A DNA stretch of 64,000 bases from Priestia abyssalis (GCF_002019595.1 NZ_KV917369.1:4294624-4358623), one strand, 5' to 3'; counted from the first letter of the stretch, positions 49,122 through 59,417 are shown. Translations and numbers: made by a program. The notes: generated by a model from the letters alone, not told the origin.

Positions 49122-50065
49122 TACTCTTCCCCCTTTATGGCCGCAATAGTTTCGTTTAATGACTGAGTATCATAGACCGAGAAAACAGTCGCGCGTCGGT
49201 TGATTTTTTTTATCAATCCGGCCAGCACTTTTCCTGGTCCAATTTCAATGAATGTGTCTACCCCGCCATTCATCAGCGTTTGAATGGATTCTTCCCACCG
49301 TACCGGTGAATAAAGCTGCTCAACTAATCGCTGTTTAATTTCTTCTTTATCTGTCATTGGTTCTGCCGTCACATTGGATATGACAGGTACTTTCGCATCT
49401 TCAATGTGGATGTCGCTTAACACTTGATCCAGCTTTTGTGCTGCCGGTTTCATTAAACTAGAATGAAACGGCCCGCTTACAACTAACGGAATCGCGCGCT
49501 TCGCTCCTTTTTCCTTAGCAAGAACAGAAGCCTTCTCAACACCGGAAGCAGTACCTGAAATGACAATTTGACCAGGGCAATTGATGTTCGCCAGTTGAAC
49601 CGGATCGCCTTCATTTGTAATTTCATCCGTCACTTCTTTTAACGCTCCAGCATCCATCCCTAATATCGCAGCCATTGTCCCTTCACCTGCCGGCACCGCT
49701 TCATCCATAAATCTTCCGCGCTGATAAACAGCTTTTACCGCATCTTCAAAAGAAATGGAACCCGCCGCCACCAGCGCACTATACTCACCTAAACTATGCC
49801 CCGCTGTATAATCAGGATTCAAACCGGCTGTTTTCAAGCCTTGCAACATGACCATACTCGTCGCTAAAAGGGCCGGCTGTGCATGATACGTAAGTGTTAA
49901 CTCCTCTTGTGTTCCTTCAAAAATAATTGTCGTCAACTTAAAGCCAAGCGCCTCATCCACCTGATTGTACATGTTTTGAGCCCATTCATGGCTGTCAGCA
50001 AACTCTTTTCCCATTCCAACTGTTTGGGAACCTTGTCCCGGAAACACAAACGCTAATTTCCCCAT
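49121..50065 (-). CDS. fabD: Malonyl-CoA:ACP transacylase
   Basis: A 314-residue enzyme with [15 protein letters not shown], the nucleophile serine in [15 protein letters not shown] and histidine in [13 protein letters not shown]. It loads malonate onto ACP. It follows plsX after 15 bases. Confidence 0.98.
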   Translation of the reverse strand: MGKLAFVFPGQGSQTVGMGKEFADSHEWAQNMYNQVDEALGFKLTTIIFEGTQEELTLTYHAQPALLATSMVMLQGLKTAGLNPDYTAGHSLGEYSALVAAGSISFEDAVKAVYQRGRFMDEAVPAGEGTMAAILGMDAGALKEVTDEITNEGDPVQLANINCPGQIVISGTASGVEKASVLAKEKGAKRAIPLVVSGPFHSSLMKPAAQKLDQVLSDIHIEDAKVPVISNVTAEPMTDKEEIKQRLVEQLYSPVRWEESIQTLMNGGVDTFIEIGPGKVLAGLIKKINRRATVFSVYDTQSLNETIAAIKGEE

Positions 50066-50080
50066 CTTTTTTTCGCTCCT

Positions 50081-51079
50081 TTACACGGATTCGGTGTATG
50101 TTTCTTCAATCGCTTTTTTTATAGTAGCAGGCACTTGATTTCCGACCATATTAACCGCCTGTTTCACAGCACTGAAAACAGCTGTCGAGTCAGATGAACC
50201 GTGCGCCTTGATTACGGGTGCTTTCAAACCAAACAAACCGGCTCCTCCGTATTCGCTGTAATCCATCTTAGCCTTTAAACCTTTTAGTTGCGGTTTTAAC
50301 ACGGCCGCTGCCATTTTGCTTTTAAACGTGCTCATCAGTTCAGCTTTCAGCATGGAAAAAATGGATAAAGCCGTGCCTTCAATCGTTTTCAACGTCATAT
50401 TTCCCGTAAATCCATCCGTTACCACCACGTCCGCAGCACCATTCAATAATTCACGTGATTCAACATTCCCTATAAAATTTACATTTGCTTCTTTTAAAAG
50501 CTCGAATGTTTGTCTCGTTAACTCGTTTCCTTTTTTATCTTCGGTTCCGATGTTTAAAAGTCCTACACGCGGATTGGGAATTCCTCTTACTTTTTCAGCG
50601 TAAATCGATCCCATAATCGCATATTGCAGCAACTGAGTGGGCTTGGCATCGACATTCGCCCCCGCATCAAGCATTAAGAAACCTTTCCCATCTAAAGTGG
50701 GCAGGGTTGGCGCCAGTGCCGGCCGTTCGATTCCATCAATTCGACCGACAACAAACAAGCCTGCCGTCATTAACGCTCCAGTGTTTCCTGCCGAAATACA
50801 GGCATCAGCACGGCCTTCCTTGACCTCGTTCGCTGTCAGCACCATCGATGCATTTTTCTTTCTGCGCACAGCGCGGACGGGTTCATCGGTTCCTTCAATG
50901 ACCTCATCTGTATGTATAATGCTGATTCGCTCCGATGATTTCAAGTGCTTATGAATTTGCTCTTCGTCTCCAATCAGCGTAATGTGTAAGTTAGGGAAAT
51001 GACCGATCGCTTTCTCTGCACCTTCAACAAGAGCTTGTGGGGCATTGTCGCCTCCCATTGCATCAATTGCGATTTTCAT
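50081..51079 (-). CDS. plsX: PlsX, phosphate acyltransferase
   Basis: From the ATG at 51079 the product has 332 residues, [21 protein letters not shown]..., matching the family length; an ATG at 51091 lies on top of the ribosome site. It makes acyl-phosphate from acyl-ACP for phospholipid synthesis. The start overlaps the fapR end by 17 bases, so the genes are coupled. Confidence 0.97.
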   Translation of the reverse strand: MKIAIDAMGGDNAPQALVEGAEKAIGHFPNLHITLIGDEEQIHKHLKSSERISIIHTDEVIEGTDEPVRAVRRKKNASMVLTANEVKEGRADACISAGNTGALMTAGLFVVGRIDGIERPALAPTLPTLDGKGFLMLDAGANVDAKPTQLLQYAIMGSIYAEKVRGIPNPRVGLLNIGTEDKKGNELTRQTFELLKEANVNFIGNVESRELLNGAADVVVTDGFTGNMTLKTIEGTALSIFSMLKAELMSTFKSKMAAAVLKPQLKGLKAKMDYSEYGGAGLFGLKAPVIKAHGSSDSTAVFSAVKQAVNMVGNQVPATIKKAIEETYTESV

Positions 51080-51662
51080 GCTGTATCTCATCCTTTTTCA
51101 CATTTTTTGAACGGTACATCTTAAATCGTCCCGAAAACACCAATTCATGCCCGACAAAGCTATTTACTTCAACAATAGTTCTACCGTTTTCTCCTTCGGT
51201 CCCTTTTACCTTTGCCTTCGCCACTACTCTCTCACCGACCCTTACTTGCCGATGAAAATGGATAGACGCATCGGCCGTTAAAGCCAGCTCATCATTAATA
51301 AGAGCAACTGCCAGCGAATTCGCTTGTGCGAACAAATGATGTCCGCGGGCAATTTGGTTTCGTTTGAAAACATGTTCTTCTTTCACATCAAAGATGGAAA
51401 TGGCCGACTCGTCCAATTCAAGATCAATGACTTCACCAATGACTTCTTCTAAAGGCAAAGAGCGTACTTCTGTTTCCATCTGCCTTGATGCCACATGCTT
51501 AATGCGTTCGCGAAGCTCAGGAATAGATAATTCAAGACGGTCTAATCGAATTGTTTGAACACTTACCGTAAACCGTTCGGCCAACTCTTCATCTGTAATA
51601 AAAGGATTGTCTTCAATCGTAGCTTTTAACAGCTGTTGTCTCTCTTTTTTATTCCGTTTCAT
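51063..51662 (-). CDS. fapR: FapR, malonyl-CoA-responsive repressor of lipid genes
   Basis: The likely start at 51662 gives 199 residues ([58 protein letters not shown]), a DeoR-like helix-turn-helix followed by a hot-dog fold that binds malonyl-CoA ([39 protein letters not shown]). Three more codons upstream are possible. Its own operator overlaps the promoter, so it is autoregulated. Confidence 0.97.
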   Translation of the reverse strand: MKRNKKERQQLLKATIEDNPFITDEELAERFTVSVQTIRLDRLELSIPELRERIKHVASRQMETEVRSLPLEEVIGEVIDLELDESAISIFDVKEEHVFKRNQIARGHHLFAQANSLAVALINDELALTADASIHFHRQVRVGERVVAKAKVKGTEGENGRTIVEVNSFVGHELVFSGRFKMYRSKNVKKDEIQHENRN

Positions 51663-51679
51663 ATTCACCATCCGAACTT

Positions 51680-51696
51680 TTAATACTAGGTACTAA
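51680..51696. promoter_or_regulatory. FapR operator
   Basis: TTAGTACCTAGTATTAA on the minus strand is a 17-bp near-palindrome matching the known FapR box (TTAGTACCTAGTCTTAA-like). It starts three to five bases downstream of the -10 box, covering the transcription start, as in B. subtilis fapR. Confidence 0.9.
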
Positions 51697-51700
51697 TAGC

Positions 51701-51729
51701 AGTATATAATCATTGAATCCATTTTGCAA
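51701..51729 (-). promoter_or_regulatory. Promoter of the fapR operon
   Basis: On the minus strand TTGCAA (51729-51724), 17 bases and TATACT (51706-51701) form a good sigma-A promoter. The FapR box follows immediately. Confidence 0.75.
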
Positions 51730-51746
51730 CCATATTTTTATAAGAA

Positions 51747-51852
51747 GAGGATGATTAAAAAGGTATATTTTTATACCTTTTTAATCATCCTCCTGAAAGG
51801 CCCCGTCATATACATTCGATAAAATCATGGATTTGCGGATGGGACCTTTCAG
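51747..51852. repeat. Two-hairpin element, copy A, between recG and fapR
   Basis: Hairpin 1: GAGGATGATTAAAAAGGTAT (51747-51766) and its exact 20-base complement (51773-51792), ATTTTT loop. Hairpin 2: CTGAAAGG (51793-51800) with CCTTTCAG (51845-51852), closed further by GGC/GGG-type pairs. Copy B is at 37508-37603 in the opposite orientation. Here it lies just upstream of the fapR promoter and past recG; for recG it may serve as terminator. Confidence 0.8.
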
Positions 51853-51950
51853 TCAAAAAATCATTTTTCGGCCTTTTCGAACTTCTCGGACAACCACCGG
51901 CTTTTTTTTATGACTTGTATTCACCACTGAGAGACATACCTATCCTATTA

Positions 51951-53999
51951 TCAATCTAACTTTTCTCCGTCAAGAACTCCTGTTTCTGCTAAATACGAAC
52001 GCATCAGAGCATATTGGTCTTCATTCCAAAATGATTCCGAATTCACAAGCTGCACCGCATCTGCACGTGCAACTTCCAGAGCACGATAATCATGAACCAT
52101 GTCCGCTACTTTGAAATCAGGCATTCCGCTTTGCTTTCTCCCAAAGAAATCACCCGGTCCGCGCAGTTCAAGATCTTTTTCAGATAAAACAAATCCATCA
52201 TTGGTTTCCGTCATGATTTTCATTCGTTCTTTTCCTGTTTCTGACTTTGGATCTGCCATGAGCACACAATAAGACTGGTCACTTCCACGCCCTACGCGGC
52301 CGCGCAATTGGTGAAGCTGCGATAAGCCGAAACGTTCCGCATCATAAATTAACATCACTGTTGCATTTGGAACGTTGACTCCAACTTCAACAACGGTAGT
52401 AGACACAAGTACCTGAACCTTATTTTCACTGAATTGCTGCATGACGGCTTCCTTTTCGTCCGGAGAAAGACGCCCATGCATAAGACCTATCTGCCATTTA
52501 CCACGATAATGTTGTGTTAACGTCGCATGAACGTCAATCGCATTTTGTACATCGATTTTTTCTGACTCCTCGATTAAAGGACAAATAACGTATGCCTGTC
52601 TTCCCTTCGAAAGCTCTTTATCAATGAATTCCAAAATCCTCTCAAGCATATCATGCTTTACCCAGTAAGTCTCAATGACTTTACGGCCAGCAGGCATTTC
52701 GTCAATAATGGAAACATCCATTTCCCCAAAAACAGTAATCGCGAGCGTCCTGGGAATTGGGGTAGCTGTCATAAATAGTACATCGGGACTCTCTCCCTTT
52801 TCCCGCAGCACTCTTCGCTGTTCTACTCCAAAGCGATGCTGCTCATCCGTAATTACAAGTCCAAGCTTATGAAAGTGAACTTCATCTTGTATTAACGCAT
52901 GTGTGCCAACGACCACTTGTACGTCACCGGACTGCACTTGTTCAAGCAATAAACGGCGTGCCTTCCCTTTGACAGATCCTGTTAACAATTCAACTCTTAT
53001 CCCTGCTTTTCCAAGCATACTTTGCAGTGATTGAACATGCTGCTCTGCTAAAATCTCAGTCGGAACCATAAGGGCACCTTGGTATCCGGCTAAAATGGAC
53101 GCATATAGAGCTACCGCGGCCACAACCGTTTTCCCTGATCCTACATCTCCTTGAAGCAATCGATTCATGCGGTGTGGGGATTTCATATCAGACGTAATTT
53201 CTGCCAAAACGCGTTTTTGGGCATTGGTCAGCGGGAACGGGAGGGTTTCAACAAATTTCCCTAACCGCTTATCATCAAACCGCTGTTCAATTCCAGGTGC
53301 TTGTTCCCGCTCTATTTTTCGTAACGCCTGCATCTTTAATTGAAACAATAAAAATTCTTCGTACACAAACCTTCGGCGCGCTTGCTTCAACTGCTCGTGG
53401 TTTTGGGGCAAATGCATCACCTTCAAAGCCTCTTTTCTTTCCAGCAGCTTATAGCGTATCCTTATTGGATGAGGAAGCATATCCCCCACATCATCCCCAT
53501 ATTGTTTTAAGGCAAGTGAAACAAAACGCCTTAACCCTTTCACCGTCAAATCGCCTTTCGTTGAATAAACAGGTTCAATATCTTGATTGCGCTTAAACGG
53601 TGTAAACTGCAATTCCTGAACGGTAATCGTTTGACGATGTTGATCCCATTTACCTGTTACCGTAATCGTCTGCCCCATCTCCAGCTTTGTTTTGTAATAA
53701 GGGCGATTAAAACAAATAACCGTAATTAAATAACGGCCCACCAGCAAACGAAACGTCAGCCTTGAACGTTTCTTGCCAAAATAAGTGAGAGAAGGCTGAC
53801 TATGCACCTTCCCTTCCACTGTAGCTCTCTCTTCATGTTTGACTTCAGACAAATCTTTCAATTGATAATCTTCATATCTAAAAGGAAAATATTCCAACAA
53901 ATCATAAACCGTACGGATACCAGCTTGCTCTAAAGACTGCGCGGTTTCTTCGCCAATCCCTTTTATGGACGTTACCGAAATTTGTTTTATATCATTCAC
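51951..53999 (-). CDS. recG: RecG, branched-DNA helicase
   Basis: This 682-residue superfamily 2 helicase has an N-terminal wedge/OB domain, Walker A RLLQGDVGSGKTVVAAVALY, the DEQH box ITDEQHRFGVEQRR and motif VI QLRGRVGRGSDQSYCVLM. It rescues stalled forks. It overlaps sdaAA by eight bases. Confidence 0.98.
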   Translation of the reverse strand: MNDIKQISVTSIKGIGEETAQSLEQAGIRTVYDLLEYFPFRYEDYQLKDLSEVKHEERATVEGKVHSQPSLTYFGKKRSRLTFRLLVGRYLITVICFNRPYYKTKLEMGQTITVTGKWDQHRQTITVQELQFTPFKRNQDIEPVYSTKGDLTVKGLRRFVSLALKQYGDDVGDMLPHPIRIRYKLLERKEALKVMHLPQNHEQLKQARRRFVYEEFLLFQLKMQALRKIEREQAPGIEQRFDDKRLGKFVETLPFPLTNAQKRVLAEITSDMKSPHRMNRLLQGDVGSGKTVVAAVALYASILAGYQGALMVPTEILAEQHVQSLQSMLGKAGIRVELLTGSVKGKARRLLLEQVQSGDVQVVVGTHALIQDEVHFHKLGLVITDEQHRFGVEQRRVLREKGESPDVLFMTATPIPRTLAITVFGEMDVSIIDEMPAGRKVIETYWVKHDMLERILEFIDKELSKGRQAYVICPLIEESEKIDVQNAIDVHATLTQHYRGKWQIGLMHGRLSPDEKEAVMQQFSENKVQVLVSTTVVEVGVNVPNATVMLIYDAERFGLSQLHQLRGRVGRGSDQSYCVLMADPKSETGKERMKIMTETNDGFVLSEKDLELRGPGDFFGRKQSGMPDFKVADMVHDYRALEVARADAVQLVNSESFWNEDQYALMRSYLAETGVLDGEKLD

Positions 54000-54879
54000 T
54001 TTCCATTAACGGTATACCAAAGATCTTGGCCTCCAGCTTCCGACCTGTTGGTGTCGCCGCCAAACCTCCTTGTGCGGTTTCTTTTAATGCCACCGGCATC
54101 GTTTGGCCGATTTTAAACATGGCATCAATGACCTCGTCACACGGAATTCGGCTTGTAATACCTGCAAGCGCCATATCGGCAGCTACCATTGCATTAGCTG
54201 CTCCCATCGCATTACGCTTTACGCACGGCACCTCTACCAAACCCGCTACAGGGTCACATACTAATCCTAACATATTTTTAAGGGTTATGGCCATTGCTTC
54301 GGCTGCCTGAGCCGGCGTTCCGCCCGCCATCTCCACAATTGCTGCCGCAGCCATTCCGCTGGCCGATCCGACTTCTGCTTGACAGCCTCCTGCAGCTCCT
54401 GAAATAGAAGCATTGTTGGCGACCACAAATCCGAATGCACCTGATGTGAATAAAAACTGAATCATCTCTTCACGAGTCGGGTTTAATTTATTTTTAACCG
54501 CAAATAATGTACCTGGCACAACACCGGCTGAACCTGCCGTCGGCGTTGCACAAATCGTCCCCATTGCCGCGTTGACTTCATTTGTGGCTACCGCTTTGCT
54601 GACCGCATCTAAAATTAAATCTCCCGATAAAGATTTTCCGCTTTGAATATATTTTTGTAAAAGTACAGCATCTCCGCCCGTTAAACCAGAAAAAGATTGA
54701 ACACCTTTCAAGCCCCGTTCAACCGCCTGTTCCATGACTGTTAAGTTTTGATCCATCTTCGCGATAATTTGCTCCCTCGAAAGACCCGTTACCTCTACCT
54801 CTTGCTCAATCATGATTTCAGCAATTTTGACATTTTTACGTTCTGCCAACTCTACCAATTCTGCCACATTACGAAACAT
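53992..54879 (-). CDS. sdaAA: L-serine dehydratase alpha subunit (iron-sulfur)
   Basis: A 295-residue subunit with cysteine motifs GTICATPTAGSAGVVPG, GGCQAEVGSASGM and CDPVAGLVEVPC that hold the 4Fe-4S cluster. It deaminates L-serine to pyruvate and ammonia. It follows sdaAB after 20 bases. Confidence 0.97.
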   Translation of the reverse strand: MFRNVAELVELAERKNVKIAEIMIEQEVEVTGLSREQIIAKMDQNLTVMEQAVERGLKGVQSFSGLTGGDAVLLQKYIQSGKSLSGDLILDAVSKAVATNEVNAAMGTICATPTAGSAGVVPGTLFAVKNKLNPTREEMIQFLFTSGAFGFVVANNASISGAAGGCQAEVGSASGMAAAAIVEMAGGTPAQAAEAMAITLKNMLGLVCDPVAGLVEVPCVKRNAMGAANAMVAADMALAGITSRIPCDEVIDAMFKIGQTMPVALKETAQGGLAATPTGRKLEAKIFGIPLMESE

Positions 54880-54899
54880 ATGTTTTTCCTCCTAGCTGT

Positions 54900-55562
54900 T
54901 TATTCAACCATTCTTGTTACTTGCGAAATGTTTGGAAGCATTTTGATTTCTTCCATAACCGCTTCATCGATGTTTTGGTCCGTTTCGATGACCATTAGAG
55001 CCAATTCGCCCTTCTCTTTACGCGACACTTCCATATGTCCGATATTAATGCAATACTTAGTTAAAAGATTCGTCACCGACGCAATCGCTCCATAACGGTC
55101 ATTATGAACGACAAGAATAGCAGGATGCATGCCTGAAAGCTTTAAATCGAATCCATTGAGCTCTGTAATTTGAATCTTTCCGCCTCCAATCGAAATTCCA
55201 ACGACTTCGATCGTCTCTTTTTCATCCGAAACTCGAATTCTTGCTGTATTTGGATGGTCAGCGATGGCATCTTCTTCAATGAACTCGACCTCGATACCTG
55301 CTTTCTTGGCAAGATCAAGAGAAGACGGAATGCGTGTATCATACGTGTCAAAATCTAAAATCCCTCCAATAATCGCCACATCCGTCCCATGTCCTTTATA
55401 CGTTTGTGCAAAAGATCCGTACAATGAAACAATTACTTTTTTGGGCTGCCTTCCAAACAATGTTCTGGCAACCCTGCCAATTCGTGCCGCTCCGGCTGTG
55501 TGTGAACTTGAAGGCCCAATCATAATGGGACCGATAATATCAAATACTGATTTATATTTCAT
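54900..55562 (-). CDS. sdaAB: L-serine dehydratase beta subunit
   Basis: A 220-residue subunit with SVFDIIGPIMIGPSSSHTAGAARIGRVAR and a C-terminal ACT domain (DRYGAIASVTNLLTKYCINIGHMEVSRKEKGELALMVIETD) for serine sensing. AGG-type ribosome site precedes the ATG. It forms the enzyme with SdaAA. Confidence 0.97.
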   Translation of the reverse strand: MKYKSVFDIIGPIMIGPSSSHTAGAARIGRVARTLFGRQPKKVIVSLYGSFAQTYKGHGTDVAIIGGILDFDTYDTRIPSSLDLAKKAGIEVEFIEEDAIADHPNTARIRVSDEKETIEVVGISIGGGKIQITELNGFDLKLSGMHPAILVVHNDRYGAIASVTNLLTKYCINIGHMEVSRKEKGELALMVIETDQNIDEAVMEEIKMLPNISQVTRMVE

Positions 55563-55646
55563 GGTGATATCTCCCCCGTTCTTGAATTACAAGCAAATAA
55601 CAGTGTAATCGATTTTTCTTCAATTTCCTACTATAAAATGAAACTT

Positions 55647-55680
55647 CCATCAGCGGAATTTTTTCCATCTCCGCTGATGG
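55647..55680. repeat. 11-bp inverted repeat between the permease gene and sdaAB
   Basis: CCATCAGCGGA (55647-55657) and TCCGCTGATGG (55670-55680) are exact complements, with outer AAAATGAA/TTTCATTTT pairs. On the minus strand T-rich sequence follows, so it may be a terminator or attenuator between the permease gene and sdaAB. Confidence 0.55.
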
Positions 55681-55735
55681 TTCATTTTACTGGAATACTT
55701 TAAGAAATTCGCTTTCGTTACATCGGTACAACATA

Positions 55736-56767
55736 TTATGCAGCTGTTTGTTCTGCTCCTCTAATTTCTTCCACTCTTTTAATCTTATAATTTTTAAAGA
55801 CCAACGATCCGATAAATCCTATAACAGCACTTACCGTTGCACATAACAGAGCACAAATCGTTACTTTCAGCGGATCATTGAATCCGTACATAACAGCAAG
55901 TCCCGCAATCGGTGTTGCCGTACCTGTCGCATTGTTAATCAACCCAAACATGGAGATGATGATACCTGATGCCGCACCCCCGATAAAGTTGGTTACATAC
56001 ACCGGAATCGGATTTGCTGAAATGATATCCGCCTGAGTCAATGGTTCAATCGCCACAGCAATGGTCGTTCGGCGATCTCCAAATTTCATTCGATCAAATA
56101 ATACATAGTTCATGAATGACGAGCCCATAACCGCCAGTGCTCCTATAGCCATTGGAAGGCCCGTTAAACCAAGCATTGCCGTCAATGCCATAGAACTTAA
56201 TGGAGCTGTCGCTACGACCGTTATCACACCGCCAAGAACGATTCCCATTAAAATTGGACTGCTGTTTGTCACTTCTGTAATGATACCGCCGATGTTTAAC
56301 AGCGTTGCATTCACAAGTGGTGTGACACCTACTGCTATGAGGCGAACAAGTGGTGCTGCAATTAAAATCGTCACGATTAAATCTAAACCTGCTGGAACTC
56401 TTTTTTCAATTTGTTTAACAAAAAATGCGACTACATAGCCTGCAAAAAAGCCCGGCAATAACCCTAAACCAGCACATGAAACACCTAACATCAACGCATA
56501 TACGGGTGAAACACCTAAAGCAAGGGCCACTAGTGCCGCCGCTGCGACCCCTCCCATGCCTCCTGCCGCTTCACCGACTTCACCTAAAAATTTGATGCCA
56601 ATTAAATCTCCGCCTACATATTTTTGAAAGGCTTCTACTAAAAAGGCTGCACATGCGGCATTAGCAAGTGCCCCCATCGCTTTCATTCCTTTTGGCGCTT
56701 TATAGCTAAAAAGCGTAAAAAGACCTAATACCAGTAAGAGTAATGCTGTTCCTTTCATAATTTCCAT
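55736..56767 (-). CDS. PTS-IIC-like membrane permease next to serine dehydratase
   Basis: This 343-residue protein has about nine membrane helices (MEIMKGTALLLLVLGLFTLF..., LGVSPVYALMLGVSCAGLGLLPGFFAGYVVAFF, LIVTILIAAPLVRLIAVGV) and resembles the PTS_EIIC_2 family (PF13303). No IIA or IIB domain is attached or nearby, so phosphotransfer is doubtful. B. subtilis lacks it between yloV and sdaAB. Position suggests a role in serine or related uptake (inference); substrate is not known. Confidence 0.75.
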   Translation of the reverse strand: MEIMKGTALLLLVLGLFTLFSYKAPKGMKAMGALANAACAAFLVEAFQKYVGGDLIGIKFLGEVGEAAGGMGGVAAAALVALALGVSPVYALMLGVSCAGLGLLPGFFAGYVVAFFVKQIEKRVPAGLDLIVTILIAAPLVRLIAVGVTPLVNATLLNIGGIITEVTNSSPILMGIVLGGVITVVATAPLSSMALTAMLGLTGLPMAIGALAVMGSSFMNYVLFDRMKFGDRRTTIAVAIEPLTQADIISANPIPVYVTNFIGGAASGIIISMFGLINNATGTATPIAGLAVMYGFNDPLKVTICALLCATVSAVIGFIGSLVFKNYKIKRVEEIRGAEQTAA

Positions 56768-56849
56768 GATCTCTCTTATCCCCCTTATCTCTGTTCATCC
56801 ATCTCAAAACCACATCAATATCGGTTTGTCATTTACGACTCCCCGAAAC

Positions 56850-56863
56850 TGGAAACGCTTTCT
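56850..56863. promoter_or_regulatory. cre-like site upstream of the permease-sda genes
   Basis: AGAAAGCGTTTCCA on the minus strand matches the CcpA cre consensus with two mismatches and an intact central GCG-type core. It lies about 60 bases downstream of a TATAAT (56922-56917) lacking a good -35. The remainder of the 318-bp gap is AT-rich and without a gene. Confidence 0.45.
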
Positions 56864-57042
56864 GGAATCGAGAAAAAATTTTAACAAACCTACGTTTCAT
56901 TGATGTGCCATCATTATATAATGAATTTATTGAAATCCTTTTCTTTTTTATATTTTAAAATTTTCTAAAGAGTAGCAATCAATTACTGAACAGGCACCGA
57001 ATAGTAAAAGCATGTCTCCCCACTTATATTTTTCTATTCGTA

Positions 57043-57078
57043 AAAAAACTCTCTATCCTATAGGATAGAGAGTTTTTT
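57043..57078 (-). terminator. Terminator after fakA
   Basis: AAAAAACTCTCTATCCTA and its exact 18-base complement stand back to back (57043-57060, 57061-57078), with T6 on both sides. It begins eight bases past the fakA stop and separates fakA from the permease-sda genes. Confidence 0.9.
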
Positions 57079-57085
57079 GTACGCT

Positions 57086-58768
57086 TTATTCAATTGCAAA
57101 GATGAAGGAATATAAAGGCTGGTCACCTTTATGCACTTCCACTTCTACATCTTCAAATGTCGATTCCACAAAGTCAGTTAAAACTGCTGTATCTTCATCA
57201 CTTACATCTTCACCTTGCAGAATCGTTAAAATTTCCGCGTCTTCATCTATCATAGAGGTTAACAGCTTTTTCGCTGCCTCCATTTTATCTTGATCTTTTA
57301 CAACGATCTTTCCATCTGCAATCCCCATGAAGTCCCCTACTTCAAGCTCTAAACCATCAATGTTTGTATCACGTACAGCATATGTGATTTGTCCTGTTTT
57401 CACATGGCTTAACGCCTCATTCATAGCTGCTTCATTTTCCGCTAAATCTGCACCCGGGTTAAACGCCAATAATGCCGTCATCCCTTGAGGAACGGTTTTA
57501 GACGGAATAACGATGACTTCTTGACCCACAACAGATGCCGCTTGGCGTGCTGCCATCACAATATTGCCGTTGTTTGGCAAAATAATTACTTTTTCCGCAT
57601 TTACTTCTTCAATGGCTTTAACGATATCTTCCGTGCTTGGGTTCATCGTTTGGCCGCCTTCAATGACAGCTTTCGCACCGATGCTTCTAAATAATTTGCC
57701 AATTCCAGCCCCCATCGCCACCGTCACGATTCCGTACTCTTCCTTCTTTACTGAAGCCTGAGTCTGCACAGGAGCCATCTGCACATGCGTTTCAGCCACA
57801 AGACTGCTATGCTGTTCACGCATATTGTCCACTTTAATTTTCATAAAGCTTCCGTATTTTTGCCCCAAATTCAGCACTTCACCCGGCTGTTCGGCATGGA
57901 TGTGCACTTTTACGATTTCATCGTCAGACACAACAAGCAGCGAGTCTCCCCACTTACTTAATTCATTACGGAATGCTTCTTCAGAGAATGGATGATCTTT
58001 CAATTTGTTTTCTTCAAAACGAACCATAAATTCCGTACAATAGCCGAATTCGATATCTTCTGTATTCATGTGGCTTTGAACGCTTTTATGGTGTTCTGCA
58101 CTCACAAGCTCATCCATTGAAGGAGCCGTTGCAGATACTTCGGGAAGCTTTTCACCTTTTAACACAGCTAAAAACCCCTCATAAATAATAACAAGGCCCT
58201 GGCCTCCGCTATCTACCACTCCCACCTCTTTCAATACAGGTAAAAGATCCGGAGTGCGATTTAAAGATGCGTTTGCCTCTGCTACTACTTCCTCCATGAA
58301 CAAAACGATATCTGATTGCTTTTTGGCAATCGCTGTCGCTGTTTTCGCAGCATCTTTTGCAACGGTTAAAATGGTACCTTCAACAGGTTTCATCACTGCT
58401 TTATAAGCTGTTTCGACACCCACTTCAAGCGCTTGCGCAAACTCAACCGTGTTGATCACGTCTTTGTTTTCAATCGCTTTCGCAAACCCGCGGAACAGCT
58501 GTGACAAAATAACACCGGAGTTCCCGCGCGCACCCATTAATAACCCTTTGGCCAACGCTTGTCCGACTTTCCCTATATGACCAGACACATTGTTTTTCAC
58601 TTCTTTTGCACCAGAAGTGATAGATAAGTTCATGTTTGTTCCTGTATCACCGTCTGGAACGGGAAAAACGTTGAGTGCATCCACCATTTTGGCATTGTTC
58701 GTTAAGTGCTGTGCTCCCTGAATCACCATCTCTGCAAAGCGTTTTCCGTCTAAAGTTGTAACTGACAC
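57086..58768 (-). CDS. fakA: FakA, fatty acid kinase catalytic subunit
   Basis: This 560-residue protein (YloV) has an N-terminal DhaL-type nucleotide domain with NVFPVPDGDTGTNMNLSITSGAKEV and LLMGARGNSGVILSQLFRGF. Middle and C-terminal regions contact the FakB acyl-binding partner. It phosphorylates exogenous fatty acids for phospholipid synthesis. It follows yloU after 15 bases. Confidence 0.96.
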   Translation of the reverse strand: MSVTTLDGKRFAEMVIQGAQHLTNNAKMVDALNVFPVPDGDTGTNMNLSITSGAKEVKNNVSGHIGKVGQALAKGLLMGARGNSGVILSQLFRGFAKAIENKDVINTVEFAQALEVGVETAYKAVMKPVEGTILTVAKDAAKTATAIAKKQSDIVLFMEEVVAEANASLNRTPDLLPVLKEVGVVDSGGQGLVIIYEGFLAVLKGEKLPEVSATAPSMDELVSAEHHKSVQSHMNTEDIEFGYCTEFMVRFEENKLKDHPFSEEAFRNELSKWGDSLLVVSDDEIVKVHIHAEQPGEVLNLGQKYGSFMKIKVDNMREQHSSLVAETHVQMAPVQTQASVKKEEYGIVTVAMGAGIGKLFRSIGAKAVIEGGQTMNPSTEDIVKAIEEVNAEKVIILPNNGNIVMAARQAASVVGQEVIVIPSKTVPQGMTALLAFNPGADLAENEAAMNEALSHVKTGQITYAVRDTNIDGLELEVGDFMGIADGKIVVKDQDKMEAAKKLLTSMIDEDAEILTILQGEDVSDEDTAVLTDFVESTFEDVEVEVHKGDQPLYSFIFAIE

Positions 58769-58783
58769 ACATTTTCCTCCTTA

Positions 58784-59146
58784 CTACACGTTCGTGACAC
58801 GAACTCCCTGCACATAAATGTTTACAGAATCAACCGTTAAACCAACTGTTTGCTCGAGAGTATACTTTACTTTAGATTGAACATTATGTGCAATTTCAGA
58901 TATTTTTGTTCCGTAACTTACAATAATATACATATCAATATGTACGTCGTCATTTTCTTGACGAACAATAATACCACGCGTGAAATTTTCTTTTCGAAGG
59001 ATTTCTGTAATTCCATCTTTAATTTGATTTTTAGAAGCCATTCCTACGATTCCGTAGCAGTCAATGGCTGCTCCGCCTGCAATAGTGGCAATTACATCTG
59101 TAGAAATATCGATTTGGCCGTACTGAGTTTTCATTTCGATGGACAT
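58784..59146 (-). CDS. yloU: Asp23/Gls24 family protein YloU
   Basis: This 120-residue protein has the Asp23 pattern ISTDVIATIAGGAAIDCYGIVGMASKNQIKDGITEILRKENFTRGIIVRQENDDVHIDMYIIVSYGTKISEIAHNVQSKVKYTLEQTVGL. The family is linked to cell-envelope stress and lipid synthesis, and it is always next to fakA. Exact role not known. Confidence 0.95.
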   Translation of the reverse strand: MSIEMKTQYGQIDISTDVIATIAGGAAIDCYGIVGMASKNQIKDGITEILRKENFTRGIIVRQENDDVHIDMYIIVSYGTKISEIAHNVQSKVKYTLEQTVGLTVDSVNIYVQGVRVTNV

Positions 59147-59300
59147 ACTTCTACCCCTTTCTTTTTCGCAGCATCAAAAATTATATAAACCTTTTTTTCT
59201 TGTCCGGCTGTGACTCCTAACCTTTCGGCCGTTTCAGCTTTTCTTATAGACTACAGACATTTTACTATAAGTACATTCTTTTTAAAAGGATATTCGCCTT

Positions 59301-59328
59301 TTGACCTATTATTGATACTTCTTATTAT
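59301..59328 (+). promoter_or_regulatory. Possible upstream promoter of rpmB
   Basis: TTGACC (59301-59306), 16 bases and TATTAT (59323-59328) on the plus strand, about 150 bases before rpmB. The -10 is 5/6, the -35 is 5/6. The 335-bp yloU-rpmB divergent gap also holds the yloU promoter, which I could not place. Confidence 0.45.
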
Positions 59329-59388
59329 ACAACATGGTTTAAGTTTATATGTCAAGGAAAATTTCTTGAAAGCTTTTATGAAGAACTA

Positions 59389-59417
59389 TTGCAATCTGAC
59401 ATCGCGTGTGATAAATT
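59389..59417 (+). promoter_or_regulatory. Possible proximal promoter of rpmB
   Basis: TTGCAA (59389-59394), 17 bases and TAAATT (59412-59417) with TG in extended -10 position on the plus strand. It is closer to rpmB than the other candidate, so either or both may be used. Confidence 0.45.
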
